Of a stretch of DNA of 63,618 nucleotides, positions 1 through 9,829 are shown one piece after another. The DNA is taken from assembly GCA_949296825.1 (NCBI GenBank), contig CASFQZ010000036.1, forward strand, positions 1 to 63,618, written 5' to 3'. The notes below the pieces were generated by a model, which saw only the letters and a program-made list of their open reading frames with translations, made no database searches and was not told the DNA's origin. Both the position numbers and the translations under genes were made by a program. Source of the DNA: an uncultured Eubacteriales bacterium (GTDB taxonomy: Bacteria > Bacillota > Clostridia > Oscillospirales > Acutalibacteraceae). Numbering within the stretch: the stretch's first letter is position 1; the number at the start of each line of letters is the position of its first letter.

Positions 1-2
1 GA

Positions 3-29
3 TCCAAAACGTCCAATACCGGTAAATAA
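3..29 (+). CDS. rpsS: C-terminal end of the preceding gene, probably ribosomal protein S19 (partial)
   Basis: The first 29 bases contain a reading frame ending in a basic tail (SKTSNTGK) and TAA just before the rplV ribosome site. In the conserved S10 operon rpsS lies directly before rplV, so this is most likely its last eight codons. The identification rests on gene order alone, because the visible tail is too short to recognise; another frame also stops nearby. Confidence 0.35.
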   Translation, partial: SKTSNTGK

Positions 30-51
30 TCGGTCGAAAGGAGTGTAATCT

Positions 52-384
52 ATGAGAGCAACGGCAAAGGCGACTTTTATCAGAATCGCCCCGCGTAAGG
101 TGCAGATCGTTCTGGACCTGATCCGCAACAAACCCGTCGAAGAAGCGATGGCAATTCTCAAGTTCACACCCAAGGCCGCGTGTGAACCGCTTCAGAAGCT
201 TTTGAAATCCGCTATGGCCAATGCGGAAATGAAAGATATGAATCTGTCCGACTGCTATGTGGCGGAATGCCGCGTAGACCAGGGACCCACCCTGAAAAGA
301 ATCAGACCCAGAGCCCAGGGCCGTGCGTTCCGTATCAATAAGAAAACCTCGCACATTAACCTGGTGCTTGAGGAGAAAGAATAA
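52..384 (+). CDS. rplV: 50S ribosomal protein L22
   Basis: L22 is a large-subunit protein whose long beta-hairpin lines the peptide exit tunnel and contacts 23S rRNA. The 110-residue product has the usual length and the family signature around [18 protein letters not shown] near the N-terminus and a basic RPRAQGRAF hairpin near residues 85-93. A GAAAGGAG ribosome site lies just upstream of ATG. It is followed after 17 bases by rpsC in the S10 operon. Confidence 0.98.
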   Translation: MRATAKATFIRIAPRKVQIVLDLIRNKPVEEAMAILKFTPKAACEPLQKLLKSAMANAEMKDMNLSDCYVAECRVDQGPTLKRIRPRAQGRAFRINKKTSHINLVLEEKE

Positions 385-401
385 GAGGGAGGAGGCAGAG
401 T

Positions 402-1073
402 ATGGGACAGAAAATTAACCCCACCGGTCTTCGCATCGGTGTTATCAAAAACTGGGAATCCCGCTGGTATGCAGGGAAAGGCGAATTTGGCGACACGCTG
501 GTTTCCGACCACAAGCTTCGTACCTATTTGCTGAATACGCTCGCGCCTGCCGGTGTTCCCAAGGTCGAAATCGAACGCGACCCGAAGAGAGTTCGCATCA
601 ATATCCATTGCTCCAAGCCCGGCATGGTCATCGGCAGGGGCGGCTCCGAGATTGAAAAGCTCAAAGCTACCTGCAAGAAAATGCTCGGCGGTGACAAGGA
701 TGTTTTCATCAACATTGTTGAGATTAAGCAGCCCGACCTGAATGCCCAGCTGGTTGCCGAAAATATTGCCGGTCAGCTGGAGCGCCGTATTTCTTTCCGC
801 CGCGCGCTGAAACAGGCGATCGGCAGAACCATGAAGCTCGGCGCCAAAGGCATCAAAACCCAGGTCAGCGGTCGTCTCGGCGGCGCGGAAATCGCCCGCA
901 GCGAGACCTATCACGAGGGCACCATTCCCCTTCAGACGATCCGCGCCGACATTGACTATGGCTTTGCCGAGGCGAAAACCACCTACGGCAGAATCGGCGT
1001 CAAGGTCTGGATCTACAGAGGCGAGGTCCTTCATGACACCCGTAAAACCAATCAAAGAAGGGAGAGAGCCTGA
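402..1073 (+). CDS. rpsC: 30S ribosomal protein S3
   Basis: S3 binds 16S rRNA in the small-subunit head and forms part of the mRNA entry channel. The 223-residue product opens with [13 protein letters not shown], has a KH domain with the [12 protein letters not shown] loop near residues 76-87, and the C-terminal domain motif with [11 protein letters not shown]-like sequence. An AGGGAGGAGG site precedes the ATG. Its TGA stop shares one base with the rplP start, which indicates translational coupling. Confidence 0.98.
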   Translation: MGQKINPTGLRIGVIKNWESRWYAGKGEFGDTLVSDHKLRTYLLNTLAPAGVPKVEIERDPKRVRINIHCSKPGMVIGRGGSEIEKLKATCKKMLGGDKDVFINIVEIKQPDLNAQLVAENIAGQLERRISFRRALKQAIGRTMKLGAKGIKTQVSGRLGGAEIARSETYHEGTIPLQTIRADIDYGFAEAKTTYGRIGVKVWIYRGEVLHDTRKTNQRRERA

Positions 1074-1501
1074 TGTTACTGCCTAAGAGAGTAAAATACC
1101 GCCGTCAGCAGAGAGGCCGTTTGACCGGCCAGGCAACCCGCGGCAACAAAGTGACCTATGGTCAGTATGGCTTGCAGGCTCTTGAGCCCGCCTGGATTAC
1201 TTCTAATCAGATCGAGGCTGCCCGTATCGCCATGACCCGCTACACCAAGCGCGGCGGTCAGGTTTGGATCAAGATCTTCCCCGATAAGCCCATCACCGAG
1301 AAACCCGCCGAAACCCGCATGGGCTCCGGTAAAGGTTCGCCCGAATACTGGGTTGCTGTTGTCAAGCCCGGCAGAGTTATGTTTGAAATCGCCGGCATCG
1401 ATGAGGAAGTTGCCCGCGAAGCCATGCGCCTTGCAGCCAATAAGCTTCCCATCAAATGCAAATTTGTAACGAAAGATGAACAGGGTGGTGAGCAGTCATG
1501 A
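1073..1501 (+). CDS. rplP: 50S ribosomal protein L16
   Basis: L16 organises the A-site region of the large subunit and contacts the tRNA elbow. The product has 142 residues, starts [16 protein letters not shown] and contains the family block with [20 protein letters not shown] and RMGSGKG. It overlaps rpsC by one base and rpmC by four (ATGA), typical coupling for this operon. No anomalies are seen. Confidence 0.98.
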   Translation: MLLPKRVKYRRQQRGRLTGQATRGNKVTYGQYGLQALEPAWITSNQIEAARIAMTRYTKRGGQVWIKIFPDKPITEKPAETRMGSGKGSPEYWVAVVKPGRVMFEIAGIDEEVAREAMRLAANKLPIKCKFVTKDEQGGEQS

Positions 1502-1701
1502 AAGCCAGTGAAATCAGAAAAATGTCTTCCGAGGAGTTGGATGCTAAGCTTCTTGAATTGAAGGATGAGCTTTTTAAACTGCGCTTCCAGCAGACCATCA
1601 ACCAGCTCGACAACCCGATGCGCATCAACGCCGTCAAAAAAGATATTGCCCGTATCAAAACGATCCAGCGCGATATTGAGCTGCACGGCGCCGAGGCGTA
1701 A
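1498..1701 (+). CDS. rpmC: 50S ribosomal protein L29
   Basis: L29 sits at the exit-tunnel rim and helps dock factors that act on nascent chains. The 67-residue product is predicted as two helices and has the family signature [11 protein letters not shown] followed by QLDNPMRI and KKDIARIKT. The ATG overlaps the rplP stop by four bases, so translation is probably coupled. Length and sequence are normal. Confidence 0.97.
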   Translation: MKASEIRKMSSEELDAKLLELKDELFKLRFQQTINQLDNPMRINAVKKDIARIKTIQRDIELHGAEA

Positions 1702-1721
1702 GGAGAGGGAGGACAGCATTC

Positions 1722-1976
1722 ATGGAAAGAAATTTGAGAAAAACGCGCGTGGGCATTGTGACCAGCGATAAGATGGACAAGACCGTTGTCGTTTCCGTTA
1801 AAGACCGTGTCAAACACCCTCTTTACAAGAAAATCGTCAACAATACCATTAAGTTCAAAGCCCATGATGAGAAAAACGAATGCGGCATCGGCGATCGCGT
1901 TCTCGTGATGGAGACCCGTCCTATGTCCAAGGATAAAAGATGGCGCGTTGTGCGTATCATCGAGAAAGCGAAATAA
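1722..1976 (+). CDS. rpsQ: 30S ribosomal protein S17
   Basis: S17 is a primary 16S rRNA-binding OB-fold protein. The 84-residue product begins [20 protein letters not shown] and has the motif VKHPLYKKI and [19 protein letters not shown] expected for S17. A GGAGAGGGAGG stretch lies upstream. The gap to rplN is 12 bases. Confidence 0.97.
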   Translation: MERNLRKTRVGIVTSDKMDKTVVVSVKDRVKHPLYKKIVNNTIKFKAHDEKNECGIGDRVLVMETRPMSKDKRWRVVRIIEKAK

Positions 1977-1988
1977 GGAGGCAATACC

Positions 1989-2357
1989 GTGATCCAGCAG
2001 CAAACTTTGCTGAAGGTCGCCGACAATACAGGCGCGAAAGAGCTGATGTGCATTCGCGTACTGGGCGGCTCCGGCAGAAAATACGCCAATATCGGCGATG
2101 TGATCGTAGCGTCTGTTAAAAAAGCTACACCCGGCGGCGTTGTCAAAAAGGGCGACGTTGTCAAGGCTGTTGTCGTTCGTTCCGCCAGCGGTGTTCGTCG
2201 AGAGGACGGCACCTATATCCGCTTTGACGAGAACGCAGCCGTCATCATCCGTGATGATAAGAACCCCAGAGGCACACGTATTTTTGGACCCGTGGCGAGA
2301 GAGCTTCGCGACAAGGATTATCTGAAGATTCTCTCTCTGGCGCCCGAAGTGCTTTGA
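1989..2357 (+). CDS. rplN: 50S ribosomal protein L14 (GTG start)
   Basis: L14 lies at the subunit interface and forms an intersubunit bridge. The 122-residue product starts [20 protein letters not shown] from a GTG codon eight bases after AAGGAGG. The C-terminus has the conserved [13 protein letters not shown] motif. Length matches the family exactly. Confidence 0.98.
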   Translation: MIQQQTLLKVADNTGAKELMCIRVLGGSGRKYANIGDVIVASVKKATPGGVVKKGDVVKAVVVRSASGVRREDGTYIRFDENAAVIIRDDKNPRGTRIFGPVARELRDKDYLKILSLAPEVL

Positions 2358-2370
2358 TGGAGGTAGAGCT

Positions 2371-2697
2371 ATGAGTAAATTACATGTGAAAAACGGCGAC
2401 ACCGTCGTTGTCCTCAACGGCAAAGACCGCGGTAAAAAAGGCAAGGTCATGCAGGTCAGCCCTTCGGAAGGCAAGGTCATTGTCGAGGGCGTCAACATCG
2501 TTACTAAGCATGTCAAGCCCCGCAAAATGGGCGAGCCCGGCGGTCTGATCAAGGCGGAAGCCGCGCTGTATGCCAGTAAGGTGCAGCTGATCTGCCCAAA
2601 ATGCGGCAAGCCGACTCGCGTCGGTCATGTCGTGGACGAAAAGGGCAAGAAGATGCGCGTCTGCAAAAAGAGCGGCTGCGGCGCCCATTTTGAATAA
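2371..2697 (+). CDS. rplX: 50S ribosomal protein L24
   Basis: L24 nucleates early large-subunit assembly through its KOW domain. The product has 108 residues; the KOW motif GDTVVVLNGKDRGKKGKV is at residues 9-26, and NIVTKHVKP follows. A CPKCGKP and a C-terminal CKKSGC segment give a four-Cys zinc-binding pattern, which many Firmicute L24 proteins keep. The next gene starts 15 bases downstream. Confidence 0.97.
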   Translation: MSKLHVKNGDTVVVLNGKDRGKKGKVMQVSPSEGKVIVEGVNIVTKHVKPRKMGEPGGLIKAEAALYASKVQLICPKCGKPTRVGHVVDEKGKKMRVCKKSGCGAHFE

Positions 2698-2712
2698 GGA
2701 GGAGCAGGAAAC

Positions 2713-3255
2713 ATGGCAGCAAGACTGAAAGAGCATTATAAAAGCGAAGTCGCTCCCGCCCTTATGAAAAAATTCGGCTACAAGAGCGTCATGCAGATCC
2801 CCAAGCTTGACAAGGTTGTGATCAACGTCGGCTGCGGCGAGGCGCGGGATAACCCGAAAGCCATTGACGCCATCTGCGGCGACATCGCAATGATCACGGG
2901 TCAGAAGCCCGTGGTGTGCGCGGCGAAAAAATCCGTCGCGAATTTCAAACTGCGTGAGGGAATGCCCAACGGCGTGAAGGTAACGTTAAGAGGCGACAAG
3001 ATGTATGAATTCATCGACCGCTTCTTTAACCTTGCTTTGCCCCGCGTTCGTGACTTCCGCGGCATCAACCCCAACTCCTTTGACGGCAGAGGCAATTACT
3101 CGATGGGTATCCGCGAACAGCTGATTTTCCCCGAGATCGAGTACGATAAGGTCGACAAGGTGCGCGGCATGGATATTTGTTTTGTCACCACCGCACAGAC
3201 CGATGAGGAAGCCCGTGAGCTTTTGACCCTGATGGGCGCTCCCTTTGCGAAGTAA
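2713..3255 (+). CDS. rplE: 50S ribosomal protein L5
   Basis: L5 binds 5S rRNA and is part of the central protuberance. The 180-residue product has the signature [16 protein letters not shown] near residues 30-45 and [18 protein letters not shown] near 126-143. AAGGAGGAG precedes ATG. Sequence and length are typical. Confidence 0.98.
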   Translation: MAARLKEHYKSEVAPALMKKFGYKSVMQIPKLDKVVINVGCGEARDNPKAIDAICGDIAMITGQKPVVCAAKKSVANFKLREGMPNGVKVTLRGDKMYEFIDRFFNLALPRVRDFRGINPNSFDGRGNYSMGIREQLIFPEIEYDKVDKVRGMDICFVTTAQTDEEARELLTLMGAPFAK

Positions 3256-3273
3256 GATAGGAGGTAAAGTGAA

Positions 3274-3459
3274 ATGGCCAAAACTTCAATGAAAGTAAAA
3301 CAGGCGAGACCTGCGAAATTTTCATCCCGTCAATATAACAGATGCAAGATCTGCGGCAGGCCCCACGCTTACCTTCGTAAGTACGGCGTGTGCCGAATCT
3401 GCTTCAGAGAGCTGGCTCACAAGGGTCAGATCCCCGGCGTCAAAAAAGCCAGCTGGTAA
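3274..3459 (+). CDS. rpsZ: 30S ribosomal protein S14, type Z (zinc-binding)
   Basis: S14 is needed for assembly of the small-subunit head. This is the short zinc-binding form: 61 residues with CKIC and CRIC pairs separated by a basic linker containing the GRPHAYLRK block. Clostridia commonly carry this zinc-binding form. A second, zinc-free paralogue, if any, is not in the window. Confidence 0.97.
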   Translation: MAKTSMKVKQARPAKFSSRQYNRCKICGRPHAYLRKYGVCRICFRELAHKGQIPGVKKASW

Positions 3460-3486
3460 TAGGCTTTACAAAAGGAGGTAAACGGC

Positions 3487-3885
3487 ATGCAGATTACAGA
3501 TTCCATCGCTGATATGCTCACCAGAATTCGCAACGCCAATTCGGCAAAGCATGATACGGTGTGCATCCCCGCTTCCAACATGAAAAAGGCTATTGCCCGG
3601 ATTCTTGTTGACGAAGGATATGTAAAAAGCTATAAAGTCATTGAGGACGGCAAACAGGGCGTCATTGAGATCACCCTGAAGTACGGTCCCAATAAGTCCC
3701 GTGTTCTGATGGGACTGCGCAGAGTTTCCAAGCCCGGCCTGCGTATTTATGCCGATTGTGAAAACATGCCCAAGGTAATGAATGGTCTTGGCATTGCGAT
3801 CCTTTCGACTTCTAAGGGTATTATGACGGATCGGGACGCGCGCAAAGCCAATGTCGGCGGCGAAGTCCTGGCGTTTGTCTGGTAA
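3487..3885 (+). CDS. rpsH: 30S ribosomal protein S8
   Basis: S8 binds the central domain of 16S rRNA and, in some bacteria, represses its own operon. The 132-residue product begins [18 protein letters not shown] and ends with the conserved [15 protein letters not shown] and [17 protein letters not shown] lies before ATG. The gap from rpsZ is 27 bases. Confidence 0.98.
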   Translation: MQITDSIADMLTRIRNANSAKHDTVCIPASNMKKAIARILVDEGYVKSYKVIEDGKQGVIEITLKYGPNKSRVLMGLRRVSKPGLRIYADCENMPKVMNGLGIAILSTSKGIMTDRDARKANVGGEVLAFVW

Positions 3886-3898
3886 GGAGGTTACAGGT

Positions 3899-4444
3899 AT
3901 GTCTCGAATCGGAAGAATGCCGATCGCCGTTCCGGCGGGCGTTGATGTTTCGGTCAGCGGCAGCACCGTTACCGTGAAGGGCCCCAAAGGCTCCCTTACC
4001 GAAACCTTCAACAGTAATATGAGCATCGCGGCTGCGGACGGCGCCATTACCGTTACCCGCCCCGATGACACCAACATGAACAAATCTCTGCACGGTCTGA
4101 CCCGCACGCTGATCGCCAATATGGTGGAAGGCGTGACCAACGGCTTCAAAAAGGAGCTGCAGATCAACGGTATCGGTTACCGCGCGGAGCTTAAGGGCAA
4201 GGAGCTGATTTTGACCGTCGGTTATTCCCACAAGGTCAATATCATCGCGCCCGAAGGGATCACCATTGAGGTTCCCGACAATACAAAAATCATTATTTCC
4301 GGCGCTGATAAACAGCAGGTCGGTCAGTTCGCTTCCGAAGTGCGCGGCGTTCGTCCGCCCGAGCCTTATAAGGGCAAGGGTATCAAATATGCCGACGAGC
4401 GCATCCGCCGCAAGGAAGGCAAGGCCGGCAAGGGCGGTAAATAA
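3899..4444 (+). CDS. rplF: 50S ribosomal protein L6
   Basis: L6 lies near the GTPase-associated centre and has two similar RNA-binding domains. I chose the ATG at 3899 ([12 protein letters not shown]) because AAGGAGG sits eight bases before it and it matches the family N-terminus; a longer frame upstream overlaps rpsH and is not supported. The 181-residue product ends with the signature [11 protein letters not shown] near residue 160. Confidence 0.98.
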   Translation: MSRIGRMPIAVPAGVDVSVSGSTVTVKGPKGSLTETFNSNMSIAAADGAITVTRPDDTNMNKSLHGLTRTLIANMVEGVTNGFKKELQINGIGYRAELKGKELILTVGYSHKVNIIAPEGITIEVPDNTKIIISGADKQQVGQFASEVRGVRPPEPYKGKGIKYADERIRRKEGKAGKGGK

Positions 4445-4459
4445 AAGGAGTGAGTCGAA

Positions 4460-4819
4460 ATGGTTAAAAAAACGGACAGCAATAAAGCCAGAATCAAGCG
4501 TCACCAGAGAGTCCGCAATAAGATCAGCGGCACTCCCGCGCGTCCTCGTCTTTCCGTCTATCGTTCGCTCAAGCACATTTACGCCCAGCTGATTGACGAC
4601 GTCAACGGCGTAACGCTGGCGAGCGCATCCACCGTCGAAAAGGATTTTGCCGATTACGGCGGGAATAAGGACGCAGCCTTTAAGGTTGGCAAACTGTTGG
4701 CAGAGCGCGCTGTGGAAAAAGACATCACTGAGTGTGTTTATGATCGCGGCGGCTACATCTATCACGGTCGTGTGCAGAGTCTTGCCGAAGGCGCCCGTGA
4801 GGGCGGCCTCAAGTTCTGA
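4460..4819 (+). CDS. rplR: 50S ribosomal protein L18
   Basis: L18 binds 5S rRNA together with L5. The 119-residue product has a basic N-terminus, the [19 protein letters not shown] block near residues 29-47 and ends with the conserved [19 protein letters not shown]. An AAAGGAG site precedes ATG. Length is normal. Confidence 0.98.
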   Translation: MVKKTDSNKARIKRHQRVRNKISGTPARPRLSVYRSLKHIYAQLIDDVNGVTLASASTVEKDFADYGGNKDAAFKVGKLLAERAVEKDITECVYDRGGYIYHGRVQSLAEGAREGGLKF

Positions 4820-4836
4820 GAAAGGGAGGAATACTT

Positions 4837-5340
4837 TTGGCTAAGTTTGATACGCAGAAAAACGACGAATACCAGGAGAGAGTCGTCCATATTAATCGTG
4901 TCGCTAAGACCGTGAAGGGCGGTCGTATCTTCAAGTTCGCCGCGCTGGTCGTGGTTGGCGACGGCGAAGGCACCGTGGGCTTTGGCTTGGGTAAATCCGG
5001 CGAAGTTCCCGACGCCATCCGCAAGGGCATCGAAGACGCCAAGAAGAACCTGGTGAAGGTTTCCCTGAGAGGAACCACCATTCCCCACGAAGTTCTCGGC
5101 AAGTTCGGCGCAGGCTCCGTGCTTCTGAAGCCGGCTGCCCCCGGTACCGGCGTTATCGCCGGCGGCGCTGTGCGTGATGTTTTGGAAGCTGCGGGCATTA
5201 AGGACATCCGTGCCAAAGCCCTGCGCTCCAACAATCCCTGCAATGTGGTTCGCGCCACCATGGACGGACTTCTGCAGCTGCGCACCGCAGAGGAAGTTGC
5301 GGCGACCAGAGAAAAATCCGTGAAGGAAATTTTAGAGTAA
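4837..5340 (+). CDS. rpsE: 30S ribosomal protein S5 (TTG start)
   Basis: S5 supports decoding accuracy and mRNA unwinding at the entry site. The 167-residue product has the S5 double-stranded RNA-binding domain ([15 protein letters not shown], residues about 15-29) and the [18 protein letters not shown] loop in the C-terminal half. The start is TTG, placed nine bases after GGGAGGA; no in-frame ATG lies near the expected N-terminus. Confidence 0.97.
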   Translation: MAKFDTQKNDEYQERVVHINRVAKTVKGGRIFKFAALVVVGDGEGTVGFGLGKSGEVPDAIRKGIEDAKKNLVKVSLRGTTIPHEVLGKFGAGSVLLKPAAPGTGVIAGGAVRDVLEAAGIKDIRAKALRSNNPCNVVRATMDGLLQLRTAEEVAATREKSVKEILE

Positions 5341-5353
5341 GGAGTGACATATC

Positions 5354-5530
5354 ATGGCAGAACTTAAGGTTAAGCTCGTCAAAAGCCTGATCGGCAGCAA
5401 GAAAGACCAGATTGCCACCGCATATGCACTCGGTCTTCATAAAATCGGCGATGTGTCCGTGCAGCCGGATAATGCGCAGACACGCGGCAAGATCAACAAA
5501 ATCGTTCATCTGCTCGCAGTCGAAGAATAA
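5354..5530 (+). CDS. rpmD: 50S ribosomal protein L30
   Basis: This 58-codon gene was read directly from the sequence between rpsE and rplO. Its product starts [15 protein letters not shown] and has the L30 pattern [19 protein letters not shown], followed by a C-terminal helix ending in [16 protein letters not shown] lies upstream. Bacterial L30 is usually 55-62 residues, so the gene is complete. Confidence 0.96.
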   Translation: MAELKVKLVKSLIGSKKDQIATAYALGLHKIGDVSVQPDNAQTRGKINKIVHLLAVEE

Positions 5531-5545
5531 GAAAGGATGGGTAGC

Positions 5546-5992
5546 ATGAAACTGCATGAGTTAGCGCCTGCCGCCGGCTCCAAAAAGGAAGTCAAGCGGA
5601 TCGGCAGAGGCCCGGCGTCCGGTCAGGGCAAAACCGCCGGCAAAGGTCACAAGGGGCAGAAAGCCCGTGCCGGCAAAGGTCCCCGTCCCGGCTTTGAAGG
5701 CGGTCAGATGCCCCTGCAGAGAAGAATCCCCAAAAGAGGATTCAACAACATTTTCGCCAAACAGATCGCGATCGTCAATCTCTCCGCCATCGAAGAGCGC
5801 TTTGATGACGGCGCGGTTGTCGATATCCCGGCGCTGAAGGCGGCGGGGCTTGTCAAAAAAGAGCTGGACGGCGTAAAAATCCTCGCCAACGGGGATGTGA
5901 CCAAAAAGTTTACCGTGAAAGTGAACGCTTATTCCGAGGCGGCAAAAGCAAAAATCGAAGCCGCCGGCGGCACCGCGGAAGTTGTCGAATGA
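5546..5992 (+). CDS. rplO: 50S ribosomal protein L15
   Basis: L15 is a late-assembly protein with a long glycine- and lysine-rich extension threaded into 23S rRNA. The ATG at 5546 ([14 protein letters not shown]) is chosen because AAAGGAT is well spaced before it; the in-frame ATG three codons earlier abuts that site. The 148-residue product has the [20 protein letters not shown] block near residues 18-37. Confidence 0.97.
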   Translation: MKLHELAPAAGSKKEVKRIGRGPASGQGKTAGKGHKGQKARAGKGPRPGFEGGQMPLQRRIPKRGFNNIFAKQIAIVNLSAIEERFDDGAVVDIPALKAAGLVKKELDGVKILANGDVTKKFTVKVNAYSEAAKAKIEAAGGTAEVVE

Positions 5993-6053
5993 ATTCAGAC
6001 ACAGCAGTTATCTTCCGGTGCAGCCGGAATGAGGAAGGAGCGTGTAACACAAG

Positions 6054-7379
6054 ATGATTCAAACCCTGATAAATGCGTGGAAGGTTCCGGAGCTTCGTAA
6101 AAAGATCCTTTACACCGCCCTGATCCTGTTTATTTTCAGGCTGGGCGCCAATCTCCCGGTTCCGTTCCTTGACATCGGTGAGGCAGGTATTATTGGCGCG
6201 GAAGAGACCAATACCTTTATGTCTTACCTGACAATGATGACCGGTGAGGCATTTAACTACGGAACCTTGTTCGCGATGTCCATCACGCCGTACATCAACT
6301 CTTCGATTATCATTCAGCTGTTGACGGTAGCAATCCCCGCGCTGGAAAGATTGTCCAAAGAGGGCGAAGAGGGCAGAAAGAAAATTACTGCCATCACCCG
6401 TTATGTAGCGATTGCGCTGGCGCTGGTGCAGAGCACTGCGTACTTCCTGTATATCAGAAGCGGCGGCTTTTTGGAAAAAGCCGTGGACGGAACCGATTAC
6501 ACCGGCTTCTGGGCCGTGTTCCAGGCGCTCATCGTTATCTTTACCCTGACCGGCGGTTGTGCGCTGATCATGTGGCTGGGTGAGTCGATTAACCGCAACG
6601 GCATCGGCAATGGTATTTCCATGATCTTGTTTGCGGGCATCATTTCCCGCATTCCGGTCACCGCTACAGTGATGTTCCAGCATTTCCAGCAGCGCGGCGC
6701 CAATCTGGTTGTCATGCCGCTGGCGGCGATCACGATGCTTTTGATGATCGCGTATATCGTCTGGATGGACAATGCAGAGCAGCGCATTCCTGTTCAGTAC
6801 GCCAAGCGCGTCGTCGGCAGAAAGATGTATGGCGGTCAGAACTCCTATATCCCGATCAAGGTCAATATGTCCGGCGTTCTTCCTGTCATTTTTGCCAGCT
6901 CGATTCTTTCCATCCCCCCCACGATCAATATGTTTGTTCAGGCGGATGAGAAGTCCAATCTTTATAAGTGGCTCTTCGCTCCCTTTGAGCAGGACCACTG
7001 GTTCTACGCCATTATTTACTTTATTCTGATCATCTTCTTTGCCTATTTTTATTCGGCGATCCAGTACAATCCCGTGGAAATGGCGAACAATCTGCGTAAG
7101 AACGGCGGTACGGTTCCCTTTGTGCGTCCCGGCAAGCCGACTTCGGACTATATCCAGAAGGTACTGTCCAAGATTGTCCTGCTTGGCGCCCTGCTTCTGA
7201 GCGTGGTTGCCCTCTTCCCGATCTTGTTCTCTCAGTTTGCTGATTTGGTCGGCGCGGACGCTACCGGTCTTGCCTTGGGCGGCACCTCGATCATCATTCT
7301 GGTCGGTGTTGCGCTTGAGACGGTCCGTCAGCTGGAGAGCCAGATGATGATGCGTCATTACAAGGGCTTCCTGGATTAA
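6054..7379 (+). CDS. secY: protein translocase subunit SecY
   Basis: SecY is the channel-forming subunit of the SecYEG translocon in the cytoplasmic membrane; it exports and inserts proteins. The 441-residue product has ten hydrophobic segments and SecY signatures: FRLGANLPVPFLD near residue 29, ALERLSKEGEEGRKK near 95-109 and the cytosolic NPVEMANNLRKNGG near 340. It follows rplO by 61 bases and precedes adk by 12, the usual spc-operon position. An AAGGAG lies 13 bases before the ATG, slightly far. Confidence 0.98.
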   Translation: MIQTLINAWKVPELRKKILYTALILFIFRLGANLPVPFLDIGEAGIIGAEETNTFMSYLTMMTGEAFNYGTLFAMSITPYINSSIIIQLLTVAIPALERLSKEGEEGRKKITAITRYVAIALALVQSTAYFLYIRSGGFLEKAVDGTDYTGFWAVFQALIVIFTLTGGCALIMWLGESINRNGIGNGISMILFAGIISRIPVTATVMFQHFQQRGANLVVMPLAAITMLLMIAYIVWMDNAEQRIPVQYAKRVVGRKMYGGQNSYIPIKVNMSGVLPVIFASSILSIPPTINMFVQADEKSNLYKWLFAPFEQDHWFYAIIYFILIIFFAYFYSAIQYNPVEMANNLRKNGGTVPFVRPGKPTSDYIQKVLSKIVLLGALLLSVVALFPILFSQFADLVGADATGLALGGTSIIILVGVALETVRQLESQMMMRHYKGFLD

Positions 7380-7391
7380 GAGGTGTGTAAT

Positions 7392-8024
7392 ATGAACATT
7401 ATCTTTTTAGGCGCCCCCGGCGCAGGCAAAGGAACCCAGGCGGAAATTGTCAGTAAGCAGTATGGCATCCCTGCCATCTCTACCGGCAACATCATTCGTG
7501 CCGCGCTGAAAAACGGCACAGAAATGGGCTTGAAGGCGAAAGCCTATATCGAAGAAGGCAAGCTGGTGCCTGACGAAGTGGTAATCGGCATCATACAGGA
7601 ACGGCTGAAGGAACCGGATTGCGAAAAAGGCTTCATTCTGGACGGCTTCCCGCGCACCATACCTCAGGCTGAGGCGCTGGATGCGATGGGTGTTTTGATC
7701 GATAAGGTTATCGACATTGATGTTCCCGACGAAGCCATTGCCGCTCGAATGGCAGGAAGAAGAGTCTGCAAAAACTGCGGCGCTTCCTATCACATTGAGT
7801 ATAAAAAACCCGCCGTGGACGGTGTTTGCAACGAATGCGGCGGCGAACTGGTGCAGCGTACGGACGACGCGCCGGAAACCGTTCTGGAGCGCTTGAAGGT
7901 TTACCACACGGAAACCGAGCCTCTGAAGGATTACTATGCGAAGACCGGCAAGCTGCGCACCGTCAAGGGGCAGGAAAAAGTGGAAGACACCACAGCCCTT
8001 ACCCTGAAAGCGGTGGAAGACTGA
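7392..8024 (+). CDS. adk: adenylate kinase
   Basis: Adenylate kinase interconverts ATP, AMP and ADP in the cytosol. The product has 210 residues from the ATG at 7392 (MNIIFLGAPGAGKGTQ), with a P-loop at residues 7-15, the DGFPRT AMP-binding motif near 84 and a lid with CKNC and CNEC pairs. The four-Cys zinc lid is the form common in Gram-positive bacteria. A GTG three codons earlier lacks a well-placed ribosome site. It abuts map with no gap. Confidence 0.97.
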   Translation: MNIIFLGAPGAGKGTQAEIVSKQYGIPAISTGNIIRAALKNGTEMGLKAKAYIEEGKLVPDEVVIGIIQERLKEPDCEKGFILDGFPRTIPQAEALDAMGVLIDKVIDIDVPDEAIAARMAGRRVCKNCGASYHIEYKKPAVDGVCNECGGELVQRTDDAPETVLERLKVYHTETEPLKDYYAKTGKLRTVKGQEKVEDTTALTLKAVED

Positions 8025-8783
8025 ATGGTCGTTCTGAAAACCCGCAAAGAAATTGAAAAAATGCGCGTGGCGGGGGCAATCTCCGCCGGCGCGCTGAAGG
8101 CGGCGGGCGCAGCGGTTGAGCCGGGCATATCGACTTATGAGATTGACGAGATTGCCCGCAAGTACATCCTGTGTCATGGCGGTAAGCCGAATTTCCTGCA
8201 TTACAACGGTTTTCCCGCCACTGCCTGTATTTCCGTCAATGAAGTGGTGATTCATGGCATTCCTTCCCGAAAGCAGGTGCTGCGGGAAGGTGATATCGTC
8301 AGCATTGACCTTGGCGCCGAGGTTGACGGATACCATGGCGACAATGCGGCGACCTTCGCCTGCGGCAGGATCTCGGATCAGGCACAAAAGCTGATCGATA
8401 CCACCCGGGCGTCTTTGTATGAAGGGCTTGCCAAGGCGGTTGCCGGCGGCAGACTCGGCGATATTGGCTCGGCGATCGGGACCTATTGTGAAGAGCGCGG
8501 TTACGGTGTGGTTCGCAGCTTTACCGGTCACGGCGTCGGCAGGGCGCTTCATGAGGACCCCGCAGTGCCCAATTATGGGACGCCGGGGCATGGCGTGCGG
8601 TTATTGCCCGGCATGACCTTGGCAATTGAGCCGATGATCACCATGGGTACGCACCAGGTGCGGATCTTGCCGGACGGCTGGACGACCGTCACCACCGACG
8701 GCAAATGGGCGGCGCATTTCGAGCATACCGTCGCGATTACCGCAGACGGCGCGTGCGAGATTCTGACCCTTGCCGAGGACTGA
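8025..8783 (+). CDS. map: type I methionine aminopeptidase
   Basis: This enzyme removes the initiator methionine from nascent proteins after deformylation. The 252-residue product shows the dimetal site: ISIDLGAEVDGYHGDNA gives the two aspartates, TGHGVGRALHEDP a histidine, and AIEPM and EHTVAI the glutamates. The ATG follows the adk stop directly, so the two genes are probably coupled, as in most Firmicutes. Confidence 0.97.
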   Translation: MVVLKTRKEIEKMRVAGAISAGALKAAGAAVEPGISTYEIDEIARKYILCHGGKPNFLHYNGFPATACISVNEVVIHGIPSRKQVLREGDIVSIDLGAEVDGYHGDNAATFACGRISDQAQKLIDTTRASLYEGLAKAVAGGRLGDIGSAIGTYCEERGYGVVRSFTGHGVGRALHEDPAVPNYGTPGHGVRLLPGMTLAIEPMITMGTHQVRILPDGWTTVTTDGKWAAHFEHTVAITADGACEILTLAED

Positions 8784-8791
8784 GAAAGCGT

Positions 8792-9079
8792 ATGGATTTT
8801 GTAAAAGGCTCCGTCGTTCTTTCCAAAGCCGGACGGGACCGCGGCGAATTGCTGGCGGTGCTCGGCGAAGACGGCGGCAGAATACTGGTCGCCAATGGTA
8901 AAGACCGTCCGTTGGAAAAGCCAAAAAAGAAAAATCCGGCTCACTTGTCTCGAACCAAAGCGATATTGCCCGAGGAAGCGTTTTGCTCGAACCGGGCGTT
9001 GAAAAGGGCGCTGAAAGAATGCGTCACCACTGGAAGCGAGGTTGAACAGCATGTCGAAACAGGATATGATCGAAGTTGA
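8792..9079 (+). CDS. KOW-domain RNA-binding protein (L14e-like)
   Basis: The 95-residue product starts [19 protein letters not shown] and has a KOW-like fold (residues about 4-35) as in the small L14e-type proteins that Firmicutes encode between map and infA. Its role is not established; RNA or ribosome binding is inferred from the KOW motif and the location. The C-terminal part is basic with a [14 protein letters not shown] segment. Its 3' end overlaps infA by 29 bases in another frame. The ribosome site (GAGAAAG) is weak. Confidence 0.85.
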   Translation: MDFVKGSVVLSKAGRDRGELLAVLGEDGGRILVANGKDRPLEKPKKKNPAHLSRTKAILPEEAFCSNRALKRALKECVTTGSEVEQHVETGYDRS

Positions 9080-9269
9080 GGGCACGGTCGTGGAGGCTCT
9101 TCCCAATACAAATTTTAAGGTAGAGCTGGAAAACGGCTGTCAGATCCTGGCTACGATCTCCGGAAAACTGCGGATGAATTTCATCCGGATTCTTCCCGGT
9201 GATAAAGTGAAGGTTGAGATGTCGCCTTACGATCTCACCCGCGGACGCATTACTTGGCGTTCAAAATAA
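9051..9269 (+). CDS. infA: translation initiation factor IF-1
   Basis: IF-1 occupies the A site during initiation and aids IF-2 and IF-3. The product has exactly 72 residues, [19 protein letters not shown] through GRITWRSK, an OB fold. The ATG at 9051 is preferred over one three codons upstream because it matches the family N-terminus and a GAGGT site lies before it. The start lies inside the preceding KOW gene. Confidence 0.97.
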   Translation: MSKQDMIEVEGTVVEALPNTNFKVELENGCQILATISGKLRMNFIRILPGDKVKVEMSPYDLTRGRITWRSK

Positions 9270-9276
9270 GAAGTAA

Positions 9277-9414
<138 letters not shown>

Positions 9415-9449
9415 TCCCTGCAAACCGTAATTGGAGGTGCAAGAACAAC

Positions 9450-9818
9450 ATGGCACGAATTTCCGGTGTAGACCTGCCCAGAGATAAGAGAATTGAAATT
9501 GCTCTTACCTATATTTTCGGCATTGGTCGCAAAACCGCAGATGACATTATCAAGGCTACCGGCATTGATCCCGACACCCGCGTGAAGGATCTTACCGAAA
9601 ACGATGTTTCCAAGCTTCGTGAATACATCGACCATAATGTCAAGGTCGAAGGCGATCTCAGAAGAGAGACGGCTTATGACATCAAACGCCTGATCGAAAT
9701 CGGATGCTATCGCGGCGTCAGACACCGCAAGGGCCTTCCGGTCAGAGGTCAGCGTTCCAAGACCAATGCCCGTACGCGCAAAGGTCCCAAGAAGACAATC
9801 GCCAATAAGAAGAAGTAA
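9450..9818 (+). CDS. rpsM: 30S ribosomal protein S13
   Basis: S13 contacts the P-site tRNA and bridges to the large subunit from the head. The 122-residue product starts [20 protein letters not shown] and has [15 protein letters not shown] near residues 88-102 and a basic tail. GGAGGT precedes ATG. It begins the alpha-operon part of the cluster. Confidence 0.98.
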   Translation: MARISGVDLPRDKRIEIALTYIFGIGRKTADDIIKATGIDPDTRVKDLTENDVSKLREYIDHNVKVEGDLRRETAYDIKRLIEIGCYRGVRHRKGLPVRGQRSKTNARTRKGPKKTIANKKK

Positions 9819-9829
9819 GGAGGATCCAT

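Noticed and set aside
255-1055. A 266-codon minus-strand frame over rplV and rpsC
   Set aside because: It lies across two certain ribosomal genes on the other strand.
5910-7358. A 482-codon open frame on the minus strand over secY
   Set aside because: It is antisense to a certain secY gene, has the biased low-complexity composition of a shadow frame and resembles no family.
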